DNA from: Brugia malayi
Taxonomy: Eukaryota; Nematoda; Chromadorea; Rhabditida; Onchocercidae
Reading direction: 5' to 3'
Assembly: GCF_000002995.4 (NCBI RefSeq)
Contig: NW_025062475.1
Span: 12,742,687 to 12,806,686 of the forward strand
Length of the DNA: 64,000 bases
Each line of letters opens with the position of its first letter. Position 1 is the first letter of the stretch. A program made the position numbers and the translations under genes. Positions 51,176 through 62,521 of this stretch are shown piece by piece. Under the pieces are notes generated by a model that worked only from the letters and a program-made list of their open reading frames with translations, was not told the DNA's origin and searched no databases.

Positions 51176-52500
51176 TTTCCAAATTTAGCAAAATTTTAAA
51201 CAGATATGTCAACCTGAAATAGAATGTGTGTGAAATGTATTATGAAACATTTGCGCGAACGCTGGGTGACAATACAAAATTCATTAGACACACTCATTAA
51301 GATGCTATATATTTTTTTTTGCACTCAGTACTACTACACACGACCTAAGAATCAATTGCTTAAAAATGTGTTGACAGTGGTGACAATGGCGCTTCAATAT
51401 ACAAACATCAACAAACATTGAAAATATCCTTTCACTCTTAATCAAATTGTTTTATTTTCCTAATTCGTGGAACGTATGCGGAAAAGCATATTATTCTATC
51501 CACAAAGCCAAACTACGACAAACTGCAATAATTTTTTTTTGGCGTTATAAAATTAAAAATTTTCATTCTAGAAAATGAGACACAATTTGGGCATTCTTCG
51601 CATGCATGAGAAAAGAGCGTAACAATCGGACGTTTTCGAGGCATCAGAATGTGGTGGCCAATTTATAATTTTATTTTATCATTGTGTTTTATAATATTTC
51701 ATCTTTATTTAATATTCCATGAATATTACAGAAGTGCATAAAAGTATAATTGACAGTAAAACCTAAAATTCGAAGGCAAACAATTAAGTGCAACTCCCAA
51801 TAAAGATTTGTCATGCAAAAAGGTAATAAAAAAAATATAAGTAGAAGAAAATATTCTCCTAATAATTTATAACAAAAGTGAGCAACACGAAGCGAGGAAA
51901 CCGGCATCTTCAGTTTGGTCTATACCTTAAAATGTAAAATAAGTGCCAGATATTCCGTCTAATGAAAAAACTTCCCTGGGTATCCGACACTAAAAACTTT
52001 TGCAAGTCAACCGCCGGGAAGTTTGGTGTAAGATCTCAGAAACAATATTACTTTTCTGCGTATGGAAGGTATTGTTTTACTTAATTCAGAGAATGACAAA
52101 ATTAGCACTTATCATCAAAATCAAAATTGTCGTCAAAAAGAACAAATGTGCATTTACTCCAATAAAATATGCAATTTTTCATCTAACGATATCACATGGA
52201 AAGGAATTAGGATAACACTTGTATTTAAGCTTAGAGTTAGTCTTAGGATAAAACTTATACTTACACTGCAGCATGTTCTCATCATTATTATTCACTCAGA
52301 TGTAATAGCTGTCAATGACGAACGATTTGTTTAAAAGGTGTTGACAATGGTGATAGTGATGCTTCAATGATACAACAGCAAACTTTGAAAATGTCAGTAG
52401 AGAAATGAATACTCTATTACTCTCTAGGCCAAATTGATAGTTTTTATCATCCGTGAAAGATATGCATTCCATTTGCGAAGCCATACTGCGACTGTTTTGG
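51176..52500. repeat. Array end: spacer copy that becomes diverged
   Basis: The first 545 bp match the other spacers. From about 51720 similarity drops sharply but stays recognisable: CTGGGTATCCGACACTAAAA at 51975-51994 and ATAAAATATGCAATTTTTCAT at 52161-52181 recur in every spacer. It looks like an older spacer copy left outside the homogenised zone. No zinc-finger exon follows it. Confidence 0.75.
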
Positions 52501-54315
52501 TTCCAGAATTTTGTGGTCAGTCTATAATCTCATTTCTAAACTGGATTTTTTAATATATTATCACTATTCTCATAGTTGTTTATTATTAATTTATCATATT
52601 TATACGTCTTGAAAGTAAATTGACCCTTTCAAAACAGTATATAGTAAAATTTCCGACGACTTTAGATCTTCTTAAAAATAGTTTATTAAATTCCTAATGC
52701 ATTAAAAAATTTTCTTCCGTAATATAGTATCATTTACCAGTATATGCGACTTAAGTATTCAGCTATATTTGTGGCTCAGCAAAAACCTAAATCAAAATTT
52801 CTCCTCACAATATTTGTTCAATTAAACGACAAATTTCCGCTTAGATGAAAAAACTTTTCCCAATTTTCCTATATTGAAAAATTAAAACTTCAAATCTCTT
52901 TAAAAACAATTTTTTTAAGAAAGGAATGAAGAGAAATTGATTAGCTATATACCTAGGTGAAAATTTGTCCAACACTCATTGTTCTGCAAATTGATAGAAA
53001 GGCCCAGCACTTGATTCGTCGAACTATTTTGCAATTTGGTTTGCAGTCTGCTAAATAATTCATGATTCGACATTATTCATTTCATGGTCTACCACCGAAT
53101 TTCTTGTTATAACTGGCTTACTCTTAATTACTTTTATGACCTACATAGAAACAGAAAATGGTGCATTGTACCTTCGGTTCTGCAATTGTGTCATTTTTTT
53201 ACTAAATTTTAAAATACAAATTCAGCAAAGAAAGGATCAACATAATCACAAAGTATTGAGCAATGTTTAAGTAATAAATAACGTTCAGGTCATTTGCTTT
53301 TGTCTTTTGATATGTGCATTCTTCAAGCAATATCTCGTAAAAATTACAAATTCTATACATATATAAGTAATTAAAACATATATAAGTAAATTAGTAATTA
53401 AAACAAATGGATAAAATTCATTTTCAATTGACAATTACGAAAAAACTGAAACTCATCAAAGCTGATTACTGCATACTTCACGACTAAATAATTCCTAATT
53501 CATTATTTTGCCAATATTTACAAAGTACTCAAATCGCCAAAAGGGGAAAACGAGTGAATATTACAAAAATATTAATTAGGTCATTCAAACAAATGTTGAA
53601 GTACTAACTTCACTACCCTATTTTAGCTAACATGATATAATGAACAAATTAATCGTTGTCACAACTCATACTGTTATACTTTGTTTGATGATATGGTTTA
53701 ATGGAGAAAATAACAAAATTAGCATTTATCATTAAAATAAAATTGAGGAGTGTCAACAAATGGACTGAATGCAAATAATTCTACTGCAATAATTTGATTG
53801 AGAAAAAAGAACAAACCTTTCAACTATTTCAGATCATTTGTAATTTAGATCGCAAAAAGAAAATTCGAAGTGAAAAGTGAAATAAGAAATTAAATCCAAT
53901 AAGTCCACTTCCAACATACATATAGGCCGCTACGCTCGATTTTACGTTTACCAGTCAGCCGGTGACCATGTCATGTAATCTCATAACTTTTATTACTTTC
54001 ATCCAAAATTTCGATAAAATGATACATATCATATTCATTTCTGCAAGTTAGGATTATAATAAAGTAATTGAAAATATATATTTTGTACTTAAAGTGTTCC
54101 AAGTTTAACGGTTTTCATAATACTTCACATATGTCCCATATGTTTGCTATCAGATTTTAAATTTAAAAAAAAAAAAAACCAATTTTGGAATAATTTCATT
54201 GGCAATATTCCTATATGAATTTCCAAACATAATTTTGCAAGCACAAATTTCGGTAAATATTTCGAGTCTTGAAATTGCTAGAAAACAATATTCAGTTTAA
54301 GAAAAAGAAAGAAAA
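52501..54315. other. AT-rich intergenic region
   Basis: No open frame or motif that I can support. It separates the array from the minus-strand gene ending at 54316. Confidence 0.5.
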
Positions 54316-56486
54316 TCACTTCGAGAAAAGTCGACACTGAGATGAAACGTCTTCCATAAATAATGAATTTGTATAAATTGCAAAATTATTCCATATCGTA
54401 TCTGTTTCACCGATGAAAAGTTGCCAATTACCAAAATCTACTTCTCTAAATTTCCCGATGTTACGAAGAATAATGCGCAAATAGGACGGAGTAATATTGA
54501 GTACTTTAGAGAAGTGACAAGTATAAAGACACTGATAGAATTTCAACCCTTCTGAAATCTTAAAATTTCATCAAGAACAAAATAAATTTTAAAAAATAGC
54601 AAACAGATCAAACAAAAATACCAATAGACGAGAAGATGAAAAGTGAAAAGTTGGAATATTTGTTTAGCTCATAATTAAAAATAAAAACAACAAAAAATTT
54701 AACTTAAAATTATAAAAGTTAACGAAGGTTAAAACGAAGAGAAACCTTTCAAAGAGAGATCGTCTATTTCAGACAATGAAAAATTTTCCAATGGCTCATC
54801 AAATTTAAGAACATTTACAACTCGCGTTTGTTTGCTATGAATGCTTGATGGAAAAAAGGATAATATGGCTAAGTCCGAATATGAATCTGATATTGTTACA
54901 AAATCACAATCTAGTACCAGTATTATTTGCTTACCAAGCAAAAGTCCTTTTCGAAAACTAACCAATAATGTTCGTTTACTTTCAGGCCTAAAAATAGACA
55001 ACGATTATTGCATCATTCAAATTTTTGATTTATTATTTAATTTCAGGAGTGTTAAAAGACTGATTATAAAAGATTGAATAGTATCTATTAAAATATTAAA
55101 ATTATAAAATGATTTAACATAACATAAGAAGATACAAGAAATATTCCATGCTTGAAAATTATGAATTATTCGGCTGCAAATATAAATAGTTTTTTAATGG
55201 TTAAAGAAAAATTAAATTATTGAATTACTCTTTTAGAATAATGAAGCATCATGCAATTTTTATTGAAAGCTTCAGTAAATGAATTCGTCTTTTTATTATT
55301 AGAATAAAGTTATGAAATATACTTACGGAATATGTTGAGTTGTTAACATATCATCAAAAATGACAGTCGTCGTATCTGATAAGTCACAGTTGCAAACAGC
55401 AGCACATGAAGGTAATCTAAAATAGTTATTTAAAAAAGTAAAATTTTATTAATTATTTAAAACTTGGTAAGGTTCAATAAAAAAAATAGAAAATCTTCAT
55501 ACTTGATAGTCATATCATTTACGGTGAGAAAGCTTCAAATCTAAAACTCTTTCACACCACAAACTATTATATTATGATTATTATAATGATCAACAGTATG
55601 ATTACAACCATACCAAATATAATAAAAAGTTTCAGAAAGAAAAAATAAAAAAAATCATAGAAGTGAAGAAAATGATCTTAATATGAAATATAAATTAAAG
55701 AAGTGAAACATTTTACAAAAAAAGTTACGTAATGATCAAAATATGAAAATAGCTATTAGCTATTTAAGCATAACTTTTTTCCATTTGCATGGAAGAAGCA
55801 AAAAAAAAAAAAATTTGGGGTATAACAGTCTTAACAATTAAGTCAACTGCTTTTTTCTATAAGTTTATCTAAACAAACAATTTTTTTTTTTTCAAAAACT
55901 AATCAAAAACTTTTTAAAATAAAATTGAAAAAGAAAAACTGACATAGTATGGTTTGTATCATTTTCCACTTCAATAGCGATGCAAATATTCTCTAGGAAT
56001 AACGCGCTCCAAATAATGTAACATTTGATACCAATTAAATTAGAATTTTCGAACTGCTTCACTTTTGACTTTAAAATATTCTAAAATGAATGCGGAAGAA
56101 CAAATGTCTATCAAAAAGCATTTTTACTACTATTTCGGTAAAATTGAGATGATATTCGGATTTCAATATATTTCTAATAAAAAGATATTTTTGTTAGATT
56201 TATACATTTATTTATTTACACCTCAAAAATAACAATAATAATTTCAAAAGTTATTTGTAATCAAACTTATCAATTGCAAACATTCTATTCATGTTTAAAA
56301 AGCACTTACCTGAATCAAAACTGTATTCATCGGATGCTTTGGAAGTTGATTTATATTGCAAAGCACATCCTCTAAAACAGCTTCTTTTGCTTGAAGTACT
56401 TTCCACATCCTTTCCACTTCAATATTCATTTCTTCTACCTTTCCATGTAACACATCTGTTGTATTAATTTCATCCTTCATTGTTGT
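54316..56486 (-). CDS. Unrecognised multi-exon gene (partial model)
   Basis: Supported exons in transcription order: 56310-56486, 55327-55416, 54746-54987 and 54316-54551 (stop TGA). The last three join cleanly in phase: TTCC/GTAAGT to TTTAG/GCCTG, and AAAG/GTTTC to TTTCAG/AAGGG. The first exon ends phase 0 but the second needs two preceding bases, so at least one exon between 55417 and 56309 is missing from my model, or these are two genes. The first exon looks coiled-coil-like (GKVEEMNIEVERMWKVLQ). Later exons contain LLVSFRKGLLLGKQIILVLD and YLRIILRNIGKFREVDFG. I recognise no family. There may be exons upstream of 56486. Confidence 0.45.
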
Positions 56487-56755
56487 CTAAAATTTAAAAA
56501 AAAAAAAAAAAAAAAATTCAGAAAACAAAACGAAATGCTACCTTTTTAAGCGTAATAATGCATCATTTGTTGAAGCACTTTGTTCCTTAATTCAATCCTA
56601 ATTTATGATGTGGCATCTAAGCTAAACTTGAGTTTCATACTATTCTTCTCTGTTATATTGCAATAAATTGTGATGATTCAGAATAAGTCACAAACAATAT
56701 TTTCTATACTTATTAACTCAGACTAATGAATTAAAATTTGATATAACATCCTACC

Positions 56756-56959
56756 GTGAAAAAAAAAAAAGTAGGAACCACAAAAGATCATAATTTATCA
56801 ATTAGTTCAAGCGGAGCAGACAGAGAACGATTCATCAACTACCATAGAAGAAAGCTGTGTAAAGTAAAATTGAACGAAATTATTTATTTGAAACTATTTG
56901 AAGATGTTGTCAGACAGGGTAAACGTTCTATTATAGAACGAACAATCTGTGAGATGTAA
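56756..56959 (+). other. Possible small plus-strand coding segment
   Basis: A 67-codon open frame, not starting at ATG, with a mixed and fairly protein-like composition (ADRERFINYHRRKLCKVKLN). There is no recognisable domain and no convincing start. It could be an exon of an undetected gene or chance; I lean to chance. Confidence 0.2.
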
Positions 56960-57365
56960 ACTGGAATAATCGTTAGAAATTATTTTTATAAATTTTATGG
57001 AATAAAAAAGTAAAAGCACAAACAACACGTACGAATGATATACATATATAAAAAATACACAGAATAATTTACTGTTCAAAGTTCACTGCTTAATATAGAT
57101 GGTAATTTGCGAGAAACAATTTTGTATCAAACATGGGATGAAACAATTTGAACCTAAGAAACTTCTTATACATTACATACAAATGAAAAGAAAAAAGAAA
57201 AATCAATTTAATTCCAGCATAGAAAATTAAACGAGTAAAATTTGAACACATAATGCTCATTTTCACATACGAACAAAGAAAACATTATTCAAATCTTGTG
57301 AAGCTAATAAAATAAACCCAAGCAATGGCCTATTCTTTCAAAAATACGCCTGAAGTTCAAACCAT

Positions 57366-57371
57366 TTTATT
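57366..57371 (-). terminator. Poly(A) signal for Prp3
   Basis: AATAAA on the minus strand, 36 nt beyond the Prp3 stop codon (57407-57409). Confidence 0.55.
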
Positions 57372-57406
57372 TTTCAGACGTTAGCGATTTCCATAAGTTT
57401 TACGAC

Positions 57407-60400
57407 TTAAGCATTAGCTTCATCAGCCAAAAGTGAAGTACTGTATGCGAGATCCCAAAAATGTGCTGCTCCATGCTTTTCTAAGATTTCTCGTGCTTGT
57501 TTTTCTAATGTAGCAACCATACACTTCACTTCACCAAAATTTCGTCGTTTTTGAATACCTTCCCAAATCTAAAATTCCATAACTTAAAAAAATAAATTAA
57601 CTTTATCATGCTGTTTAATAACATCTTAATATAATCCCTTTAACAAGTTATTCTATTGGTTATTTGAAATAGAACATTTCAAGAAAAATGAAAGACCGTT
57701 GGTTGACAGGAAAACTGATTCACGATCTCTGTAATATATATAAGAATTGGAAGAGTATTTTTTGCTATCTTACATAGTGACTCAATATTTTTAACAATTT
57801 CTTTGATTTATTAAATTTTATCTCACATTCCGAATTTATCTAATTTTCATTCTAGGGAAAAGATCACCAACCAGGGAACAATCATTTCTTTCACCAGGAG
57901 TATCTTTATTTTCAGCTTCTTTTTTTTGACCAATAATTTCATCTCCCCATTTGATCCGACTCAACATCAAGTTTTTGAATGCTTTCTGTTGCTTTGGTCC
58001 TAAAATAAACAAAAACAGGTATTCCTCTAAATGCTTAGGAGAATTAAGTATGATCAAATATTAAATTAGGACAACCTATATAAAATGTAATAAATTCTAA
58101 ACGTACCGCCTTCAACAATTACAAGATTGATATTATTGTGCAGCAGAATCAAACCAGTCATATGCAACTGCTTAGCATTCATTTCAACTTTGAACTTCTT
58201 TGCTGGATGAGCCAAAGATTTGACCCTAAAAAAAGGAACTATTTATTTCCGATTCTTTGTCTACAACAACATTTTAATAAATGGCCAAACCACATCGAAA
58301 GTGTTTTTTAGTGAGAAAGAACAACCTTATTTTTTTTCCGCAGTCCCATCTAAAAAATTATAATTAAATAGAATATCAACTAAAGAACTAACTTATAAAC
58401 TGTCATATGAACAGCCAAAGATGTGTCTTCCTTAATTTTTCGAATTTTTTTTTCCGATCGTTGCTCTTTGGTAAGTTTTCTTTGTTGATTTGTTACTTCA
58501 TGCTTTCGCTGCCTTTCAGCCATTTGTTTACGTACATGAGCTTCAACTTTAGTCGGATCCTGGACAGCATCCGAACCCAGTACCCTCATCAAATTTGATA
58601 ATTTAACTTTCGGCTCTGGAGCTTTGATTAAACCCAATCTGAAGGAAGTTGCTATAAAGAATCTTTGGGACAGAAACCATTATCAAAATTTAAACAAGGA
58701 AAATAAGTAGTTTTTAGAAAAATATCCTTAATGAAGAAACCTTATTTTTTCCGTCTGTTCCTTTTGTGCTTCCTTTCTATTTTGCCGTCTGATCTTTTTT
58801 CGTTCTCGACTTGTTAAATAAACCTTCAATAAAATAAACAAGAATTTTTAAATACTAGTAAAAGCTTTAAAAGAATTCATAAGGAAAATATTTCATACAC
58901 AAAAAGCAGTAAATGCTTGCCTTTAGATACTGCGGTTGAAGAGGCTCATCAGGGGGTTTAAGTTGAATAGGATGCTCCACCAAATTTGTGATCGTTTTCA
59001 CATACTTATTGTCAGAATCAATGTTCTCATCAGGTATCATATCATAACTACCACCTAATACAACTTCGTCCCACCACTCTACCAGTGGAACATCACTCAC
59101 CTGAAAATTTAATTAGTCAAAAATATTGCCTTGGTTTTTTGGTCATCGAAAGGTATATACGATTATTTTACTTGTTCGTAATAAATGTGCCTTTTTTAGT
59201 GGTCGCACTAAAGGATGACGAATCATTTTCCCTCATTCTTATCGTTAAGGAAACCTGTTCATCAAAGAAAATAATTAACATACTGCAGATGATGATGGAG
59301 TTAGCATAGCCAGTTTTACTGATGAGGACATTCCTGTTTTCTTCGCTATCTGTGTGATTTCTGCTTGCAAAATTGCTAGACGAGCTTTGGCTCGCTCACG
59401 TTGGGCCAATTTCTCAAATTCGCCTTTATCATGGAAAACAATTGCACGCTGCTTCCGCTGAGCGGATTTTAAACTAAAATCAAAATTAATGTCACCTTCA
59501 TCAACATCTCAGAAATGAATTTAACCAGAAATTATGTCCAATTAATTAAGATATTGGAAAAGTTTAGTTCACTTCTAAAACTATGGGTTACAATTTATAA
59601 TCCATTTTCGAAATAAATACTGACCTAATACGAGGGTCTAGATACTCAACAATCCTCTGTTCCGGTTCATCAACTGATTTTGCTTTTGAAACTGCTCCAT
59701 TGCCTGCATCCTTTCTAATAAGCTGCGCAACTGTTGCTGTTCGCTGTGCTAATTTTTCTTTCAGTTCTTTGACCCTGCAGAAAAGAATTACGCGAAATTT
59801 GGATAATTATGCAATTTCAGATTTTTATGAAAAAAAATGAGTGAAAAAAATTATTAAACCTATTAATTTTCTCCATCGAATAGTTCATAAACATGCTAGC
59901 TTCCTTCGTATTCAGTTTTGATGCTTTTGAAATTACAGCTTGAGCTACGATGCCAGGCCTTGCTGTGAGATTCAGTTGTCGCTTCCGCTCCTCAATTGCC
60001 ATTTGAGCTTGATACATCAGTTCTTTACTTTTAAGCTCCTGAAGTTAGTGTATGAAAACTTAGTTCATCTTACGATGCTGCAATTCATTTCGTAAAGTAC
60101 AAGAATGTCACAAAATTCTGCTTTCACAGAATACTGATCACTACGTTTTGGTTTCTGTCTCTCTTTTCATATCATTGTAAATCAAAACCAATCATAAACC
60201 GACCAAAAAGAGAATTTAAAAAAAAAAAAAAAAACATATTTCTGTGAAAAAAATATTGATTGGCAGCAACTGTCGTATTGCTTTTCAACTTTTTAGATCA
60301 ATTTATTGATGTAAAAACTGACTTCTTCTGTAATTTCATCTGAATTCTTTGATTCTGTTTTGATAACAGAAGCGTTTGACAATATCGGCTTAGTAACGAC

Positions 60401-61221
60401 TGGTGCAGCTCGTGCTGGATTGGAGTCCGATCGTTCTTCAAGTTTAGGCTTTTTCATTATCCCTTCTTTAGCATCCTTCGTCTCTTCAAACTGAAATTTA
60501 CGAAATTTCGCCATCTTGAAATTTAGCAGTGAAAATCCTTTTGATTTCAAGTAATTAAAATCGCACTGCAGTATAAAAAAAATATAATCAAAAACTCTTT
60601 CGATTAATTAAGAAAATACGATAAGAAGAGACTCGGGATAATTATGTGTGCGTGTGTATTACGTGCGCAAGTAGCATGGTGTGAAAGACTAAACTCCGCT
60701 GAAGAACAACCAAACACCCATTAAACAACCTCAAAAAATTGTGTGAACTTCTGTGTGTATCATTAAGCACACCACTGATCAATTAGTGATCAGTAATCCA
60801 AACTTTTCAAGTTGCTGTAAAAGTACATTAAATCTTAAAATTCAAACTCACATCTTGAGCAACGAATCAGAAACGAATTAAAAATTGTTAAGATCCCAAA
60901 ACTAAAACGTTGAATAACAAGAAACAAAGATATCTCTTATAATCTAAATTTATCTCAATTTATAGAATATTTTCAAAGAAACAAAGGAATAATAATACAT
61001 ACCCGATGTTTCCGTTTTCGGGCAAATTGTGGAAATGCATCGGAAAGCGCATCGATTAAACGCTTCCGTGTGGTTGAATCACGAAGGTGATCGCCGACAC
61101 GGTCCCTCATTTTCTCATAATCATAACCTTTCCGCAAACATCGTTCCACAATATCAACAAGTTTATCATCTCGTTTATCAATATATTTCCGCACTAGCTT
61201 CTCCACATTACGATCACCCAT
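57407..61221 (-). CDS. prp-3: U4/U6 small nuclear ribonucleoprotein Prp3
   Basis: Component of the U4/U6.U5 tri-snRNP; binds the U4/U6 duplex during spliceosome assembly in the nucleus. Eleven exons: 61003-61221, 60323-60490, 59860-60038, 59625-59774, 59284-59473, 58921-59100, 58741-58823, 58393-58638, 58107-58225, 57872-57999 and 57407-57568. Total 1824 nt, 607 aa, somewhat shorter than the human protein. The first 70 residues fit the N-terminal PWI-like fold. Strongly conserved blocks follow: [66 protein letters not shown] and, at the C-terminus, [18 protein letters not shown]. The intron after exon 6 uses a GC donor (AAG/GCAAGC), needed to keep the join to [10 protein letters not shown] in frame. 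The start is the ATG opening the first exon. Identity is secure. Confidence 0.95.
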
Positions 61222-61496
61222 TATTATATTATTCAGCTTTAAAAACTATTCGGCATAAAATTATTATGACAAAAATCCCCGTAAGATTACATAAGAAAAC
61301 CTCATAAAACCAAGCAGAATAAAATCCATCGCAGCCTGCATACATATGCAGCTCAGATAAACCTCCCTGCTTCCATATTATTTATGTGTTATGTGAAATT
61401 GGAGTTTAAAATTTAAACTTGTTAATACAAATGCGAAATGATACGCAAATAATTGGCAATGTTTGGTTATAAAACAAGGGAAATACAACAAAAATG

Positions 61497-61502
61497 TTTA
61501 TT
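61497..61502 (-). terminator. Poly(A) signal for eL21
   Basis: AATAAA on the minus strand, 44 nt beyond the stop codon at 61546-61548. Confidence 0.6.
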
Positions 61503-61545
61503 CCAGTGCTATTATAACAAACAACGAAAAGATATATGATTTTTT

Positions 61546-62521
61546 TCAAGCAATAATTTCGAATTTTACTGGAACGAGCAACTGAGGCTTATTGGAACGT
61601 GTTTTGACCAAATGGGCTTTCCTCGGCTCTTTTGGCTGAAATCGGCCAGAAATTATTTACATAATTAAAGGTGATAAAAAATAGCATGTGATGCACTTAA
61701 CAATATATTCAAAGCCGATATTACTCTAATAATAAAAAACTTAATAAATTTTTTATATAGAGGGTGGATAAACAAAGGGAAAAATGACAACAAAAAGAAT
61801 ATATTCTTATATACAATAATCGAACTAGTTTGTTTTGCTTTCTGCGAATTAAAATTCCGCCACAACTTATTCATTAAACGCGACTTAAAATTAAGAGAAT
61901 GAACTGTTAACCATTCTTCTGATTGGTACCATTTGACCAGTTTCCCGCGCAATCCTCTTCTTTTCCTCATTTTCCTTAACTCGGTTCAGAAAATCTTGAC
62001 GACACTTCGACGGTCTCACATGCTCGATGCGAACATTAATACGTTTTTGTAGAATGCGGTTTCTAGAAACATTTAAAATTAGCAATCTTTTAGTTCCTAA
62101 AATGAATTATCTATCTTCAAGCCATAATTTTTGGGTCTTTGGCCATCATTCTTGGTAATAACCAGGTTTCATCAAAACGTTTGAACTTCCACCTCTCAGT
62201 ATCTCATGTTAGCAATTAGAAGCAAAGCTAATACAAGCCTTGAAACTAAAGATTTTTGCGATGAAAAACGGAAACTGACCTGACGCGTTTGTTGACCAAA
62301 ACTCCTACAGCATGTTTGGTTACATTAAAAACACGTCCAGTTCGTCCATGATATGCCTTGAAAGGCATACCCTTCTGAAAGGCACCGTTTCCTTTAATGT
62401 CAACGATGTCACCACGTTTGTAAGTCCGATAAAATGTCGACAACGGTTCAATCCCATGTTTCCGAAATTCTCTAGCAAACATATAACGTGTACCACGACG
62501 AATACCTTTTGGGTTCACCAT
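61546..62521 (-). CDS. rpl-21: 60S ribosomal protein eL21
   Basis: Structural protein of the large ribosomal subunit in the cytoplasm. Three exons, 62280-62521, 61912-62062 and 61546-61635, sum to 483 nt or 160 aa, the standard eL21 length. Matches run from end to end: [16 protein letters not shown] near the start, [49 protein letters not shown] and a basic C-terminus ending KFEIIA. Donor CGTCAG/GTCAGT and acceptor TTTCTAG/AAACC join in phase 2. ATATTTCAG eight bases before the run leading to ATG could be a trans-splice or 5' UTR intron acceptor. It lies 324 bp upstream of Prp3 on the same strand, a spacing that would allow a two-gene operon if this is a nematode. Confidence 0.96.

Larger units (their letters stand above)
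25542..51720 (+). repeat. Tandem array of seven zinc-finger gene units
   Basis: Unit start codons lie at 25542, 29975, 34116, 37893, 41666, 45442 and 49218. Steps are 4433, 4141, 3777, 3773, 3776 and 3776 bp. Units 3-7 are nearly identical including introns and spacers; units 1 and 2 are longer because they have three terminal zinc-finger exons. Similarity to the unit spacer stops being near-perfect at about 51720. Units 5 and 6 share private variants (for example AACATGCAAAATAAATGG near 40655 and 44430), which shows that blocks have been duplicated within the array. Confidence 0.95.

Noticed and set aside
25542..51720. Regular repeats as a CRISPR-like or satellite array
   Set aside because: The period is about 3.8 kb and each unit contains spliced coding exons. 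It is a gene array, not a CRISPR or simple satellite.
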